Source of the DNA: Histoplasma ohiense
Taxonomy: Eukaryota; Ascomycota; Eurotiomycetes; Onygenales; Ajellomycetaceae
Length of the DNA stretch: 64,000 nt
Assembly (NCBI GenBank): GCA_017607445.1
Contig: JAEVHH010000005.1
Coordinates: 3,043,001-3,107,000, forward strand
Reading direction: 5' to 3'
Part shown: piece by piece, positions 35,263-46,920 of the stretch
How the letters are laid out: every line of letters starts with the position of its first letter
How positions within the stretch are numbered: the first letter of the stretch is position 1
Made by a program: the position numbers and the translations under genes
The notes under the pieces: model-generated
The model's database searches: none
Seen by the model: only the letters and a program-made list of their open reading frames with translations
What the model was told of the DNA's origin: nothing

Positions 35263-36323
35263 ATGGCGCCCAAACGACTCTCTCCACAGAGCATATCCGG
35301 TTACTCAGTTCTACCCATCGAGCTCCCACCAGTTCCTTCATTCCCAACCTCCGCAACACACTACCTCTACCTCCGTCCCCACGAACCGAGAGTTCCTGAC
35401 CCAGACTCCGCCCGTTCCATTTTCATTGTAAATGTTCCAGTAAGCACCACAGAAACACATTTGCGACATCTGTTTGGCGCCCAATTATCCTCTGGTCGAG
35501 TTGAACGAGTTGAATTCCACGGCACAGCTTCCGAAAAACCCTCAACCACCACCACAATAACCTCCAATCCCAAGAAACGAAAACGCGACACCACGGACGA
35601 GTTACAAGTAGAGTTAGACGCAACGGCGCTCCCGCGAACATGGGATCGCGAACTGCATACTAGCGGTGCGCACGCGATTGTCGTCTTCGTCGACCGCCCC
35701 AGTATGGAAGCCAGCCTCAAGGCTGCGAAAAGGGCTGCAAAAACCCACGCCAAAATCGTTTGGGGCCAGGGAATAGACAACGAGAAGGACAACCGTTTTC
35801 CCGCCCTCGGAATCCAACGCTACAAATCACATAACAGGCTACGATATCCCGCACATGCGGAGCTACTTCGTATCGTCAATGATTACATGAGCATCTTTGG
35901 CAGGTTTGAGGAAGCTCGTTCGCGCGAGGCGGCGAGGGGGGCTGAAGTGTTGGATGAAGATGGTTTTGTGAAGGTTACGCGGGGACCGAAGATAAACGAT
36001 GTAGCGAGGGAGGAGGAATTGAGAGCGTTGATGGAGAAACATAAAGAGAAGAGTAAGGGGCTTCAGGATTTCTACCGGTTCCAGATGCGGGAGAAGAAGA
36101 AGGAGAGGCAGACGGAGTTGTTGAAGAAGTTTGAGGAGGATAAGAGGAAAGTGGAGGAAATGAAGAGGAGGAGGGGAAAGGTCAAGGTATGTTACTTTTT
36201 ATTATTTTATATCTATTTACATTCGTCCTTCCCCCAGTTTTTATCTTTAGGTTTTTTCCTGCAAGCAGAATGTTGTGATTTCTGAGTCGTTGCATCTGCT
36301 GACCTTTTCCCCAGCCCGAGTAA
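35263..36323 (+). CDS. rrp7: Ribosomal RNA-processing protein 7
   Basis: Exon 35263-36186 plus a terminal 9-nt exon at 36315-36323 give 310 aa ending KVKPE. The N-terminal half contains an RRM-like fold (SIFIVNVPVSTTETHLRHLF, then IVVFVDRPSMEASLKAAK), and the C-terminal half is a long charged helix (FYRFQMREKKKERQTELL, EEDKRKVEEMKRRRGK) typical of Rrp7. Rrp7 works in the nucleolus in the UTP-C/CURI branch of 40S subunit assembly and 18S rRNA production. Without the last splice the frame would run into intron sequence to 36285. The join to a Pro-Glu end matches how family members finish, so I prefer it. It follows DMC1 by 269 bp on the same strand. Confidence 0.9.
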
Positions 36324-37370
36324 AGAAATCGTGAAGGTGGGCATTCAAGAAATGATGATACAATCTTTAGTAGTGCGGAATTTGACAGCTCGGGGCGACT
36401 CCATCCATGCCGTATTCGAAGACACCCACCAGTATGGGTTGTATATCGAATACGATCTATAGTCGCGTAGGATTTGCTATTGTATGAGAGGATATGTGTG
36501 CTCTCAACCAATTCCGCTGTGTTGGAATCCAACAAGGATACAAATGACCCTTGGGTTGCTTTCTCTCGATACCCTTCTAGCCATCCAGATCAACCTAGAA
36601 TATAGAACGCATACGGTCCGCAACGTGACACAATAATGTCCGAAATGACATAACTTGCAGTCTCGGGTGATGAAGACATCCGATATATTTTAAGGCCAAT
36701 ATCTCCAGGAACATGTTACAGTGTCAGCATTGCAGGTGTTTTTTATAGCGGATATTAATTTTAACCACACCCGCACAATTTACACTTAGCAATCACAAAC
36801 AAAGCTGTTTTAAATTGCAACTTTGCACCCATGCAACTTGTAGATCTAGGATAATTTATCTAGCAATGGAATACACAATTGTGTGGAGGAACCGGTCACG
36901 TTCAACTGGCCTGCTAGTTACGTCATTTCTAGGATTACCTCATCCTTGCTGTCCAGCAATGCGCAAACCGCCATATCTCGACATATTGAGTTCAAAATAA
37001 ATCGTATTATTTATGGCTACTTCGTTTAGTCCTCTCGCATGCGACCGCACTTGAAACCGAATCAACTCATTTTGTTAACTCGCTATCAAGAAAATACCAT
37101 ACCATTTCAACCAATCAGAAAACCACGTTGCCCCTCCATCTGGAAGACCGGGTATAACAATCTACTATGCCAAGATTCCCTTATAACAAATATCCTATCC
37201 TCGACATTATAAAAAGCCAATATACTCTCTTCGCCTCGTCACCTCTTCGTGTCAAGGGAGTGACCACCGTCGCAAACTAATTCCAGATCGTTTAGAAGCA
37301 TTGGTAATAGTCCACCAAGGCATAACCATCATTTCGCCGTACTGCCTTGCTTCTAGATTAGCCAACCGCA
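36324..37370. other. Spacer downstream of RRP7
   Basis: About 1 kb between tandem plus-strand genes, AT-rich, with no recognised gene. Its right end is the likely promoter of the next gene. Confidence 0.55.
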
Positions 37371-38368
37371 ATGGATGATGCGCTGGTGATGGGATCGGAA
37401 TCAAATGCAGTAATAGGAGGTGGCATAGGCGGAGGGGGTGGAGGATTCATACCCTCTTCTCTCCCCTGTCCGCCTGCATCGTCAGTCAACTCGAACTCCA
37501 CCGTCACGCCGAGTCTCCCACAACAAAGAAAACAGTCCCTGAGGCCAGGAAGTGCCAAAGAGATGACAGTCATAAACTTTGTCGACAGTCACATAATAGC
37601 CATACACCGACGCCACGCAAAAAAATTCAGTAGTGCGTTCGCCGAGGACGAGTGTGAGGCGGACCGTGGCTATGAGAATTTCCGGGAGGTTGCAAAGGAC
37701 ATGGAAACGATCGTTGATGTGCTTTGGGTTAGTGGGACTCGTAAGTCGTTTTCCTCCCTTCTCCTATACACTAAGTTTTTTCTTTATCCCGTCGTGCCCT
37801 ACTTCCATCCACACCTTAGCACCTCCTCTTACTCATATCCCTTGCAAATTTTTACTTCGCCTCAATCTGTACCAACATTTCTGGGCAAAACCCAACAGCA
37901 TCCCTCCAAGTCCCCTACCTCATCTCTCTGGCAGTCCTACTAAATACCTACCTCCCGGACTTCCCTTTTTCCGCACGGGCGACCTTTAAACTTATCAATA
38001 AACTTGACACCATTTTCGCTTCTCTGCTGCTTGGGAAAGACTTGCAAACCGGTAATCCATTGCCGGGCTTCGAAGGCAAGCTTGGAGTGGTTTCCATGAC
38101 AGAGAAGGTGAGGATTAAGAGCATTGCGGAGAGCACGCGGATTATTGTTGTCAGTGCGCAAGGGAATGAGGACGGGGAAGGCGGTGTATGTATGGATATG
38201 GATGACGACGATGATGATGGCGATGCGGATTACGATGGTGGGCAGGGGGAAAGGCCGGGCTTTGAGGTTTTTGGGGATGAACTTGGGAAATGGGAGATGG
38301 AATCTGGGAGGGTATATGAGAGGACTATTCAGATATTAGGCGATGAGCTAGGGAAGCAGGATGGGTAA
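37371..38368 (+). CDS. Conserved fungal protein of unknown function, acidic tail
   Basis: Two exons, 37371-37740 and 37899-38368, give 279 aa. The first part is Gly/Ser/Pro-rich (GGGIGGGGGGF). The core appears helical: EMTVINFVDSHIIAIHRRHA, then ENFREVAKDMETIVDVLWVS, VPYLISLAVLLNTYLP, then KLINKLDTIFASLLLGKDL and PLPGFEGKLGVVSMTEKVR. A run of aspartates (MDMDDDDDDGDADYD) sits in the tail. The splice restores TPSLQVPYLISL, which reads as one continuous helix, so I trust the join. I recall similar proteins across filamentous ascomycetes but no established function. No catalytic motif, membrane segment or known domain is visible. Confidence 0.75.
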
Positions 38369-41296
38369 ACCGTATATGATATGAGGTTCGTGTCTCTCTT
38401 ATTCCCTTTTTTTTTTCAATGACTTACTAGTTTCTTTTCCTTCTTCCCCCCTCCCCCCCTTGCTTTTCGTTTATATATAGGACACACGATCTCTGATAAT
38501 TACCAGGTCATGAATGAACGAGTAAACGAATGTATGAAGTATACAACGGAAAACTCATTATTCCTCAACATGCTTACCCATTTACAATACATATGAACCA
38601 ACATATCATGATATGGCCTTCCCACCCCTTATACGCCCCCTACATGATCATAAGAGCAACATTGATGCAATGGCGGCGGTTATAATGGGATTGGAAGTCT
38701 GGTGATAGTAACTAGGTAGTCTATGGAAGATCTTCGGCATCGGTTTTTCTATATATAGTCTTTACTAACTGGGTACCTAATGTAAGTACTCATTTTCTAC
38801 CCTTAAACAACCCAATGCTTATGACATGTATGGAAATATACTAGCTAAGCAAGACAGGGGTATTCAGTTATCTTGAGATACCCTGGCTCTATCACAGTTC
38901 GGAGTGCATTACCCTTCTAAAAATCTTAAGGTGCTACTGTGACATACCACAAGCACGATGTTGGTTGGCTAGCCCCCAAGGCGAGCCCAGGGCAGTTGCA
39001 ACCTCTTCGAGCATTGACGTAGCTCGCGGAGATATACTGCCATACTGTCGCTGATACAACATCAAGAGAGTAGACTTCAGGGAGATGGCGATGGAAGGAG
39101 AGACACTCGTACTCACGCGCAATTTCGGGAGGGGAGCGTTTCTACTATGGAAAACAAGAACCCATCGCGAGTGAATTAACACCCCTTTATGATGAGTACA
39201 GAGTACTATCTTGACCCTGGAAATGGTCTCTCTAATCTTTCTGTTGATATACCCCAGGCAATTGAGCTGGGATTCGTGGGGGATGGCAGCTTGGCTGCCA
39301 GATATAAATCCAACGAACCTGCGTACGGATCTCAGCTACAGGATCCTATTGCAGCCCAAAGTTAAACTCAATTAGGATGTCTTTCCCAGTCTAAATTCAA
39401 AAAAGTTTATAGACAGTCAACTAACTAGTGAGCTAACCAAGCTTAATTAGTTAACTCAAGAGAAAAATCCAGTTGATGACTAGCTTACGTAACTATCCAT
39501 TTTGTACCATCACGCCAATTTAGTATGAGAGTGTACCTGTTTGTGTTTGTCTTGTTTGGCTAAACTGGGAGAAAGTGAAGCACGCTAACTGACGTAACCA
39601 ATGACTCATCACACATTCACATAAATTGACCCTTTCCGCCTTCCAACACCCTTATCTCCCACCACCATAGCTTCTGGTAAGTATTACCCCCTCCCCCAAT
39701 ATATCTTATATTTGCCCTCAACCCTACCGACCGCTCTGTCCTCTTCATTATATTCTTATGACGTTCTTCTGCACGAAACCTGTTAACTACAGAGAGGTCA
39801 GCCTCTCTGTAGGCGCCTTTCCAGCAACACCAAAGCGAATCTCTTAATTGAGAAATACCAGACCCCCCGTATGCCAACGCATAGTGTCAGACTTGTTAAT
39901 TTTCATCATCGAACCTAGGTTCTCAGATCGTAACAAGGGTTTTATTTTATCATCATTCACTGGGGGAAACTATTGAGTACGAAGCTGTTTGAACGTACCT
40001 GAGAGTATGATGAAAAAGCATAAATCAGCAGATAATTTCGATTGGCCTTCCTATATCTTCTGTTCCAAAACTTCACGTTCTTTCGCGAATGTTTTGAGTG
40101 TGTAGTGATTAGGACAGTCCTTGGTTCAATTTTCTGACTCTCCACCTCACCAATCCGTTATTCAGCTTGATTTTGTATAACTTTCTACATGTAAGAAGGA
40201 TATCAGCATCCGCCAAATGGCCTGAGAGGTAGTGAGGAGTTGGGTGAAAATGCCTCATTACAATGTTTCCCACCTTGGACATTCGCAAATCCACGCATTA
40301 TCTAATGAGGGCAGTCTAACATGGATGCTCTCGGGGGTCCTCATGACGGCGGGAAGATAGCCCTGCCAACCTCAGATACGATGGCTATTGATTGAAAACC
40401 TGTTTAAGGGGTGGCTTGCACATGTATGTACATGTGCACCAACTCGGCCAGCCAACTTGGCCCGTCCTAATCCTACACAAGGAGATGGGGACGGAGTATG
40501 CTGAAATACCAATCGATGAGTGAAGATGAAAGAGGAGAAAATCCGGGACGGAGGACCTCAGCTTCATACCCTTTGTTTTCTTGTGCTTTTGGAAGGCGCT
40601 GGGCATCAAATGGATGTTTTATTTATATGATACAGAAGCTCAGCAAGAGCGCCCATGGATACCAAACCTGCTCAATATCTGGAGGGCAGGTATGTATGTA
40701 CGGAGGTACGTAAATGTTGTCTGCGCCGAGGGTGCTCCTTTCTACTTGGGATTTTTACCAATCTTGAACAGCCTCCTGGGCATGAATCCGAAGATCCGAA
40801 GAAGGAGCTCCAACAACATTTTATTCCTTGTTCCAAGGGCAAGAAACATCGGAGCGTGAATTCCCATTATGTACTGAACATACCTATTTGTGTGGTTGGG
40901 AGGGAGTGAGGTATCCACCTGTGGACCTAGAGCACCTACAGTTGTTCTTTAATTTTCTCAATGTTATGGTGACGGCTGCTTTCTGCCACTGCTATGAGAC
41001 ACTCTCTGGTGTCATACGCACAAACATTAAAATAAGCCCGTTCTTCTCCTTCCTTCCCGTGGATCAGATGGCTCCTGGTCGAATAATGATATTTGAACAA
41101 TCGTTTTGACAATTCGCCTACTTGACTAGGTATGGTACTGGGACCAATGGCTCCCTGCTACAAACAGGACATGTGGCTCTTTGTACTGTACATCACATCT
41201 CCTCTTATCTCTTATCTCTTCAACTGAAAATACTGACAGACCTGTACTTGCATCTTCCTCTCCTTCCTGTGACTCCTTCCTCTTATCCGTCAACAG
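38369..41296. other. Gene-poor region
   Basis: About 2.9 kb, AT-rich, holding several frames below 100 codons with no domain or splice evidence. A stretch of short palindromic words occurs near 39420-39500. No gene supported. Confidence 0.5.
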
Positions 41297-42266
41297 TTGG
41301 TCAGACCAAATTCAAAAGTATCTTTTGAAATAAGACTCCTAGCTCTCGGCCTATCTTCGACAGGCAGGAAAGCCGCCCTCGAGCAGCGACTCCAGACAGC
41401 TAAGGAGCAGTCAGCAACGCCCGATTCGCCACTGACAACACCTGACGGCCACTGTGACGCACTTGCGGCAGCGAGAATCGAAGTCGGAGACCCGACCATA
41501 ATGATTGAACATGCTGAAGAGGCCTTATTGCACTCAATCAACAAAGATCAGTCACAGTTTACCATGGTCAAAGGAAACCCCGTATTCGCGAATACGCGTC
41601 TCATCCCCCCCCATCCGCCATCCTCTCCCTGTAGCACTTAACGGAGTGCTGCACCACCCTCGTCCATTTAGGGCGAAGGGGCAACGGCACATGCCGCTGC
41701 CACAGGGAGTCCCCCTCCCCATTCCTCCCCTTACCAACGAGGCGACCAATCCTCCACAGTCAGGGGTACCTCCTCTCCCCCCTCCACCGATGCCAAAGCA
41801 CGCCAACCGCCCGAGTATACGCCTCAGGCGTCTCCGGTACCTCTGCCACCGCTTTCCCTACCAAACCCCCAAACCCCCCGGCGATTCTCCCGGCGATTCT
41901 CCCACCGATCCCCCGGAGCTCCAACCCCAAAGAATCCCCATATCATCCTCCTCAACCCCTTCCACCACCTCCTTCTCAACTTCCTTCTCTTCATCGTGCG
42001 CCCATGCACCAGGAGCAGGCACAACCACGGCCTCCATTGCCTGCATACCCGCAGGCACAGCAGCAGCCCGGCGGCGGGACCAGAGGGCATTAGCCCCCAC
42101 CCTTCCATGGGCAGACAACCAAGCCAGACAGGGTGCATCCAGCCGCTTTACCAAGTTGTGAAGGTGCTCCTTGTGGTAGGCCATATCTTCCCCAGCCGCC
42201 ACCCCGCAGAAAATAAACGCGCGCCCATGCATGGCGCACCTCAATAGAGGTGGATCACACACCTAG
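41297..42266 (+). pseudogene. Degenerate SAP-like, Pro-rich ORF
   Basis: The first 345 bp encode a SAP-like helix-extended-helix (SFEIRLLALGLSSTGRKAAL then EQRLQTAKEQ), a motif usually found in chromatin or RNA-associated proteins. The frame stops at 41641 in a C-rich stretch. A second plus frame overlapping it (from 41505) stays open through a Pro-rich region to TGA at 42159-42161, then TAG at 42177-42179, and then reads on to TAG at 42264-42266 with a clean peptide (SSPAATPQKINARPCMAHL). No ATG opens the SAP frame; position 41297 directly follows an AG and may be an acceptor. I read it as a frameshifted, stop-bearing relic, perhaps of a dispersed gene family. It could instead be fragments of an unresolved spliced gene. 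Confidence 0.45.
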
Positions 42267-45200
42267 CATAATTGTCAGCATATCTGTATTGCTTAAGACG
42301 CGACTTACCTATATAAAATGCTGCTTTGAAAGAATAAAATGCCATCTGGGAAAATAAAAGGTTAAAAGGGGAATACTCACAGGGTTGCAGGTTTTCCCTG
42401 CAGAGGCACATGTCTCACAACACTTTCAGGTCTTGGGCCCAAGAACACACCACAAATCGACATCCCTCAATTTGGGGACGCAGCCCAAGCATATGCTCTC
42501 GACGTCGGACAGCATATCAACCTCCATAGGCTCCGAACCAGCAACGGAGACAGCTGGTTCGGATATTTTATTGTTATTATCTTAATCAGCACGAGAACCT
42601 TATACAAACGGGGAGAAGGAACAAAAATACAGCAGGGAATGAACGAATGTTGATGGTTGAACCCCATGAACCCCATATTCCAAAATCCTTGGAGGGAATT
42701 CAACAACACAAAATCGACCTAGAACAAAAAAAGCAACCACGCAACCACGCAACCAAAACTTTGAACTTCGCAATAAAATTCACATAGGAGGATACGGCTC
42801 ACTTTTCTTGATAAACTGGTATATTCTTTTTAAATAAAAAATCGTTTAGTGGTGCTGGTGGTAATTTGGAGGTAATAGGTTTTTTGTGTGGAAAGTCAAA
42901 AGATAGGAGTTCAGGGGATGTTACTATTGGACGGCAGCAACGCCGGAACTGGAAAACCTATCATCCGAACCACAACACTTCGGACATATTTCCCGATATT
43001 ATTCCGATTTCAATGCTGCGAGTTCTATATAACGCCAACTATGGATAAGGGGACCAGGCCTTTGAAGAAGAGAGATAATTGTAATAGGGGATTACGGAGA
43101 TATCTATATTTAGAAGTGGCAAAGGAGCGTTCAAAGATGATGGTACCCCATGGAAGTAGCAAGATGGTGGGAACATTATCTATATAATGCTCGCTGATAT
43201 CCGCAGCTTCTGGGAGATCAGCGATTAGCTTTGAATATAAGAGATTACTATCTTAGCGCGCTCCTACATTAGGACAGTATGCTGAAGGCAGCCCTGACGA
43301 ATCCTGGTCGATTAACCCCTATCGAAACAGAAATGCATTTCATATATAGGCTAGGCTACATTTAGAGAAGTTACTGGAGCAAAGCAAATAGGCACAGTGA
43401 TGGCCGGTCTAGAATCTGCTCCTGTTTGAACTTGCTCACCAGCGATCGACGGGGGCAATGTCGGCAAAAAGTTGCCAAAAGAGCAATACCAAAAGTAGCC
43501 GGACTTGAAGCGCTCGGCGGTTAACTCATTACGATCAAGCAGCCAGCCGAGCAATTTGGCACAAAGCCCTTAATGCATTTATCCAGGTTTGGTTAAATAT
43601 AACTATATATATATAACTATATATATATAACCTCACATAACCAACTCAGTTGTAATAATATCTATCAGTACACATACAGATAAGGCCACACTTGACAGTG
43701 TTGAGGTTCGTTCTCTCTCTACTTTCTTTTCTCGTCAAAACACTTCAAGATAATTCTTCTGATACATAGACAGAGTATTGAAGAGTATAGATAATAATTT
43801 TCAGAACTCAGATATGAAAATAAGTATAACAGCAGGCCTCTGGCACCACTGAAAACTAAAGGTGCCAGGCGGCCCCGACGAAAGCCAACAGTCTTGCCCT
43901 CCTTTGAGCATCACCAACTGCTGGGCTAGTAGTGATCATGACGGAATAGGTGGGTTGGACTCTCTAAGCCGAAGACACAATACAATGTAAATAAATTTTA
44001 ATTCAACCATATACCCGCCCACGACGCAAACGAACTGCAGCAGATATTTCGACGACCCTTCTTCCGCTTTGCAACAGTCGTCTATCATCTGGCATATCGA
44101 CTAGTATGTATGTAGCAAGGAAGCTCAGCATCGGGTTAGAGACCGGTGCTGTATTGTATCGTTCGCTAATTGGATGATTGGGCCCGCCATACGATGCTAG
44201 TTCAAGCTAGAATCTCGAAAATACTACCACTAACTATTCATAGCAATCGCTTCAAATCCTATATTGAAAGCAGCGTCATTCGGAAGTAGCGGGATGGAAA
44301 ACAAGTTGCTCAGGGCGACACGGAATTCATTGAATAGGGAGGGACCTTTGGGAGTATTGCTATGGGTTGAAATTCACATGGCTAGATCAGATCCAGTGAG
44401 TGCCTTTTTTGCAACTGTTCCAACTAAACACCGATTAACAACAACCTCTTCTGCTTGCTTTTTTCTTGTTTCTGGGTTGTAATGTCATGTACTGTACGGC
44501 TGCGTCGCGAGCGTAGAAAGAAAAGAGGTCAGTCATTCTGAGGACTAAAAAATAAATATAAAATATATATATCAAGTTGAAAACCATCATCATAATCAAA
44601 GGGGAAAATCATATTTTTTGGAGGGGAATATTTAAACTTCACAGAACCGCTGACGCGCTGTGCCCGCGCCTGCAAGAAAAAGAAAAAAAAAATTTCAAAA
44701 ACAGGCTGATCAACCAACTTAAATCTCACCTTCCTCATTCCTCTGACTTTTCTCCCTTTCTCAATTGGCGGAGCTTTTTCGGTTTTTGTAAAAAGTGTAG
44801 GGGGCGGGGGGAATCGTAATGCGGAAAGAAGAAGCCAACAGGGACGATGCATGATGATGAAATCACCCGCTGACCAACACCCGGAGTGATGATGCGCCCT
44901 TTTTTTGCTTCTTTCGCACTCCTGTTTTTGCCGTGGTTGGTGGTTGCGGGTTGGTGGGCTATAAGCAGAACATACTACTCCGTATGGATAATTAGAGAGA
45001 TGCACAGGGACTGAAGTTACATGTAGTTCAGTACCTAGGCAGGCAACTCAGTTACACAGCTCAAATAACAATTGATGGAAAAAAAAAAGGTTACAAATTT
45101 AAAATATAAATATATACTTTCTTTATAAGGTTAATTCTTTCTCCCTAGGTACCACCTTTTATGATTAAGGTATCTTTCGCCGGTTACAATCCCGCCGCAA

Positions 45201-45600
45201 AGGGCTGCTGGATATACTGGTCCATGCTTCAAATTCAAAAAAATTCAAAAAAAAAAAAAATTGCTTGTAGTTAAACTTTGTGTGCGTGAGCACGCTCTGC
45301 CTGGTAAGCTTTTTTGGCTTCCTCGCTTCCGACAACATGAGAATGCCAGCGCCGTCAAACCATGATAGGGCTTTGATCATGGTTGGGCTTCCCAGCGTAC
45401 AGGTACTGTACACATCCACATAGTATATATGTACTATGTCGGGAGATCAGCTCTTCCTGGGATGGATGCACGCAGTAATCGCACATACATCATACACACA
45501 TACATACCGATGGAACATCCAGGTAGTAGTAGATGGAGATACCAGCGCTCTCTTGGTGGCCCCGCGGTTGCATGCTGCGTAAGATAAGTAGGAAGATGCC
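42267..45600. other. Gene desert
   Basis: About 3.3 kb with no supported gene. A partly duplicated AT unit lies at 43594-43631. Short frames here show no domains. Confidence 0.5.
43594..43631. repeat. Short AT tandem repeat
   Basis: The unit ATATAACTATAT followed by extra AT steps is present about twice in tandem. Likely slippage product. Confidence 0.6.
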
Positions 45601-45908
45601 TCCAGCGCAGGGTGCAGTATCCATGGATAGATCGAACCCTTTTCCCCCTCGTTGTTTTACGTCTTGGTTTTTACTTTTTCTTTTCTTGTCTGTTCCTTGC
45701 AGCCCTTTTTACTTTCTTTCTTCTCACCCCCCTCCCACCACTAAAACGGAAATTCTTAGTTCATTTTCGCCCCTCTGCTTGGTTTCCTCCGGCCTTCTTC
45801 CCTCTCTTCCTCTTTTCTTCTTTCTCTTCTTCCTCTACCTTTCTCCCCCCTTTCATCCCTCCTCTTCCGTCCCAGCTCGTCTCGGTTGCTTTTGCTTCTC
45901 CTTTCGCA

Positions 45909-45970
45909 TCGTTGGTCGTTGGTCGTTGGTCGTCGTTCGTCGTTCGTCGTTCATCGTTCATCGTTCATCG
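45909..45970. repeat. GTTGGTC / GTCGTTC / ATCGTTC tandem words
   Basis: Three successive short-period repeat blocks drift into each other: about three GTTGGTC units, three CGTCGTT-type units, then three CATCGTT-type units. Confidence 0.75.
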
Positions 45971-46890
45971 TCTCCTTGCATTCCATCTGTTATCTCCATT
46001 TTCTGGTTAGTTTTTTTTATTTTTTTTTTATTGTGTGTCCCCCCCCCCTTTTTTTTTTTTCGCTTCATTAATTAACGGAGCTGTTATTTCGTGGCACTTA
46101 TTATCTTATTATCTTGTTGTTTTTTCCAATTTTCGTTTCGCGCCCCACCATCACCCCTCCCCGCCCGGCAAAGAAGTTTCGTTCGGTCGGTGTTTTTTTA
46201 TTAATTCGGTCTTCTTTTTTTACAGGAAAAAAGCCTCCTCTCCCCATCTCCTCCTCATCACTATCCATCCCCCCGTCCATCTCTCCCTGTCGACAAAGGA
46301 AAGGACACACATTGTTCTCCCTGTTTCGTTGGTTGATCTTTTGCGTCGTCGGCTTCATCGTTTGCCGTTTTCGCGACCACGGAGTTAAAAAAATTAAAAA
46401 AAATCCAATTCTTCCGTCGACTTTATCAGATCAACAAAAAAAAAACCGCGCAAAAGTCCTATCCCTCCTTCGACTCAATTAAAAGAGAAAAATAACTCCC
46501 TGCCAAAATCCATCCTTTTTATCATTTGGGGAGGGTTTTTCTCATTTCAAGATTTCTTTGCTGTGTATTTTATTTGGTATAGGCAGCCTTGAAAATCGTA
46601 ACTCCTTGCCCTGGGATCAAGTTCGGAGTTGAAACTTATTCGAAAAGATACAGCCTGTGGTGAGTACCAGATTCTCCGTCATTTCATTTCTTACCTCCTT
46701 CTTTTCTCCATCTGCTTGTTGGGTCCTCTGTGCGATTCTCCATGTCCCCCCTTTTCGATCGCGTGTGTTTGGCGTCATCCGTTGAAGCCCTGTGGAAGGG
46801 ATTTGCGCATCGCCGCAGAGCCTCAGCGGAAGAGAATTATCGCGGGCGCCAACCACAGCCAGCGTCAGCCTCATCGCGCATCTGGCATCC

Positions 46891-46920
46891 CCATCGCCAT
46901 CGCCATCGCCATCGCCATCG
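46891..46920. repeat. CATCGC hexamer repeat
   Basis: About five tandem copies of the hexamer CATCGC/ATCGCC. Confidence 0.8.

Noticed and set aside
41858..42262. 134-codon minus-strand frame opposite the SAP-like relic
   Set aside because: Composition mirrors the C-rich plus strand and shows no domain.
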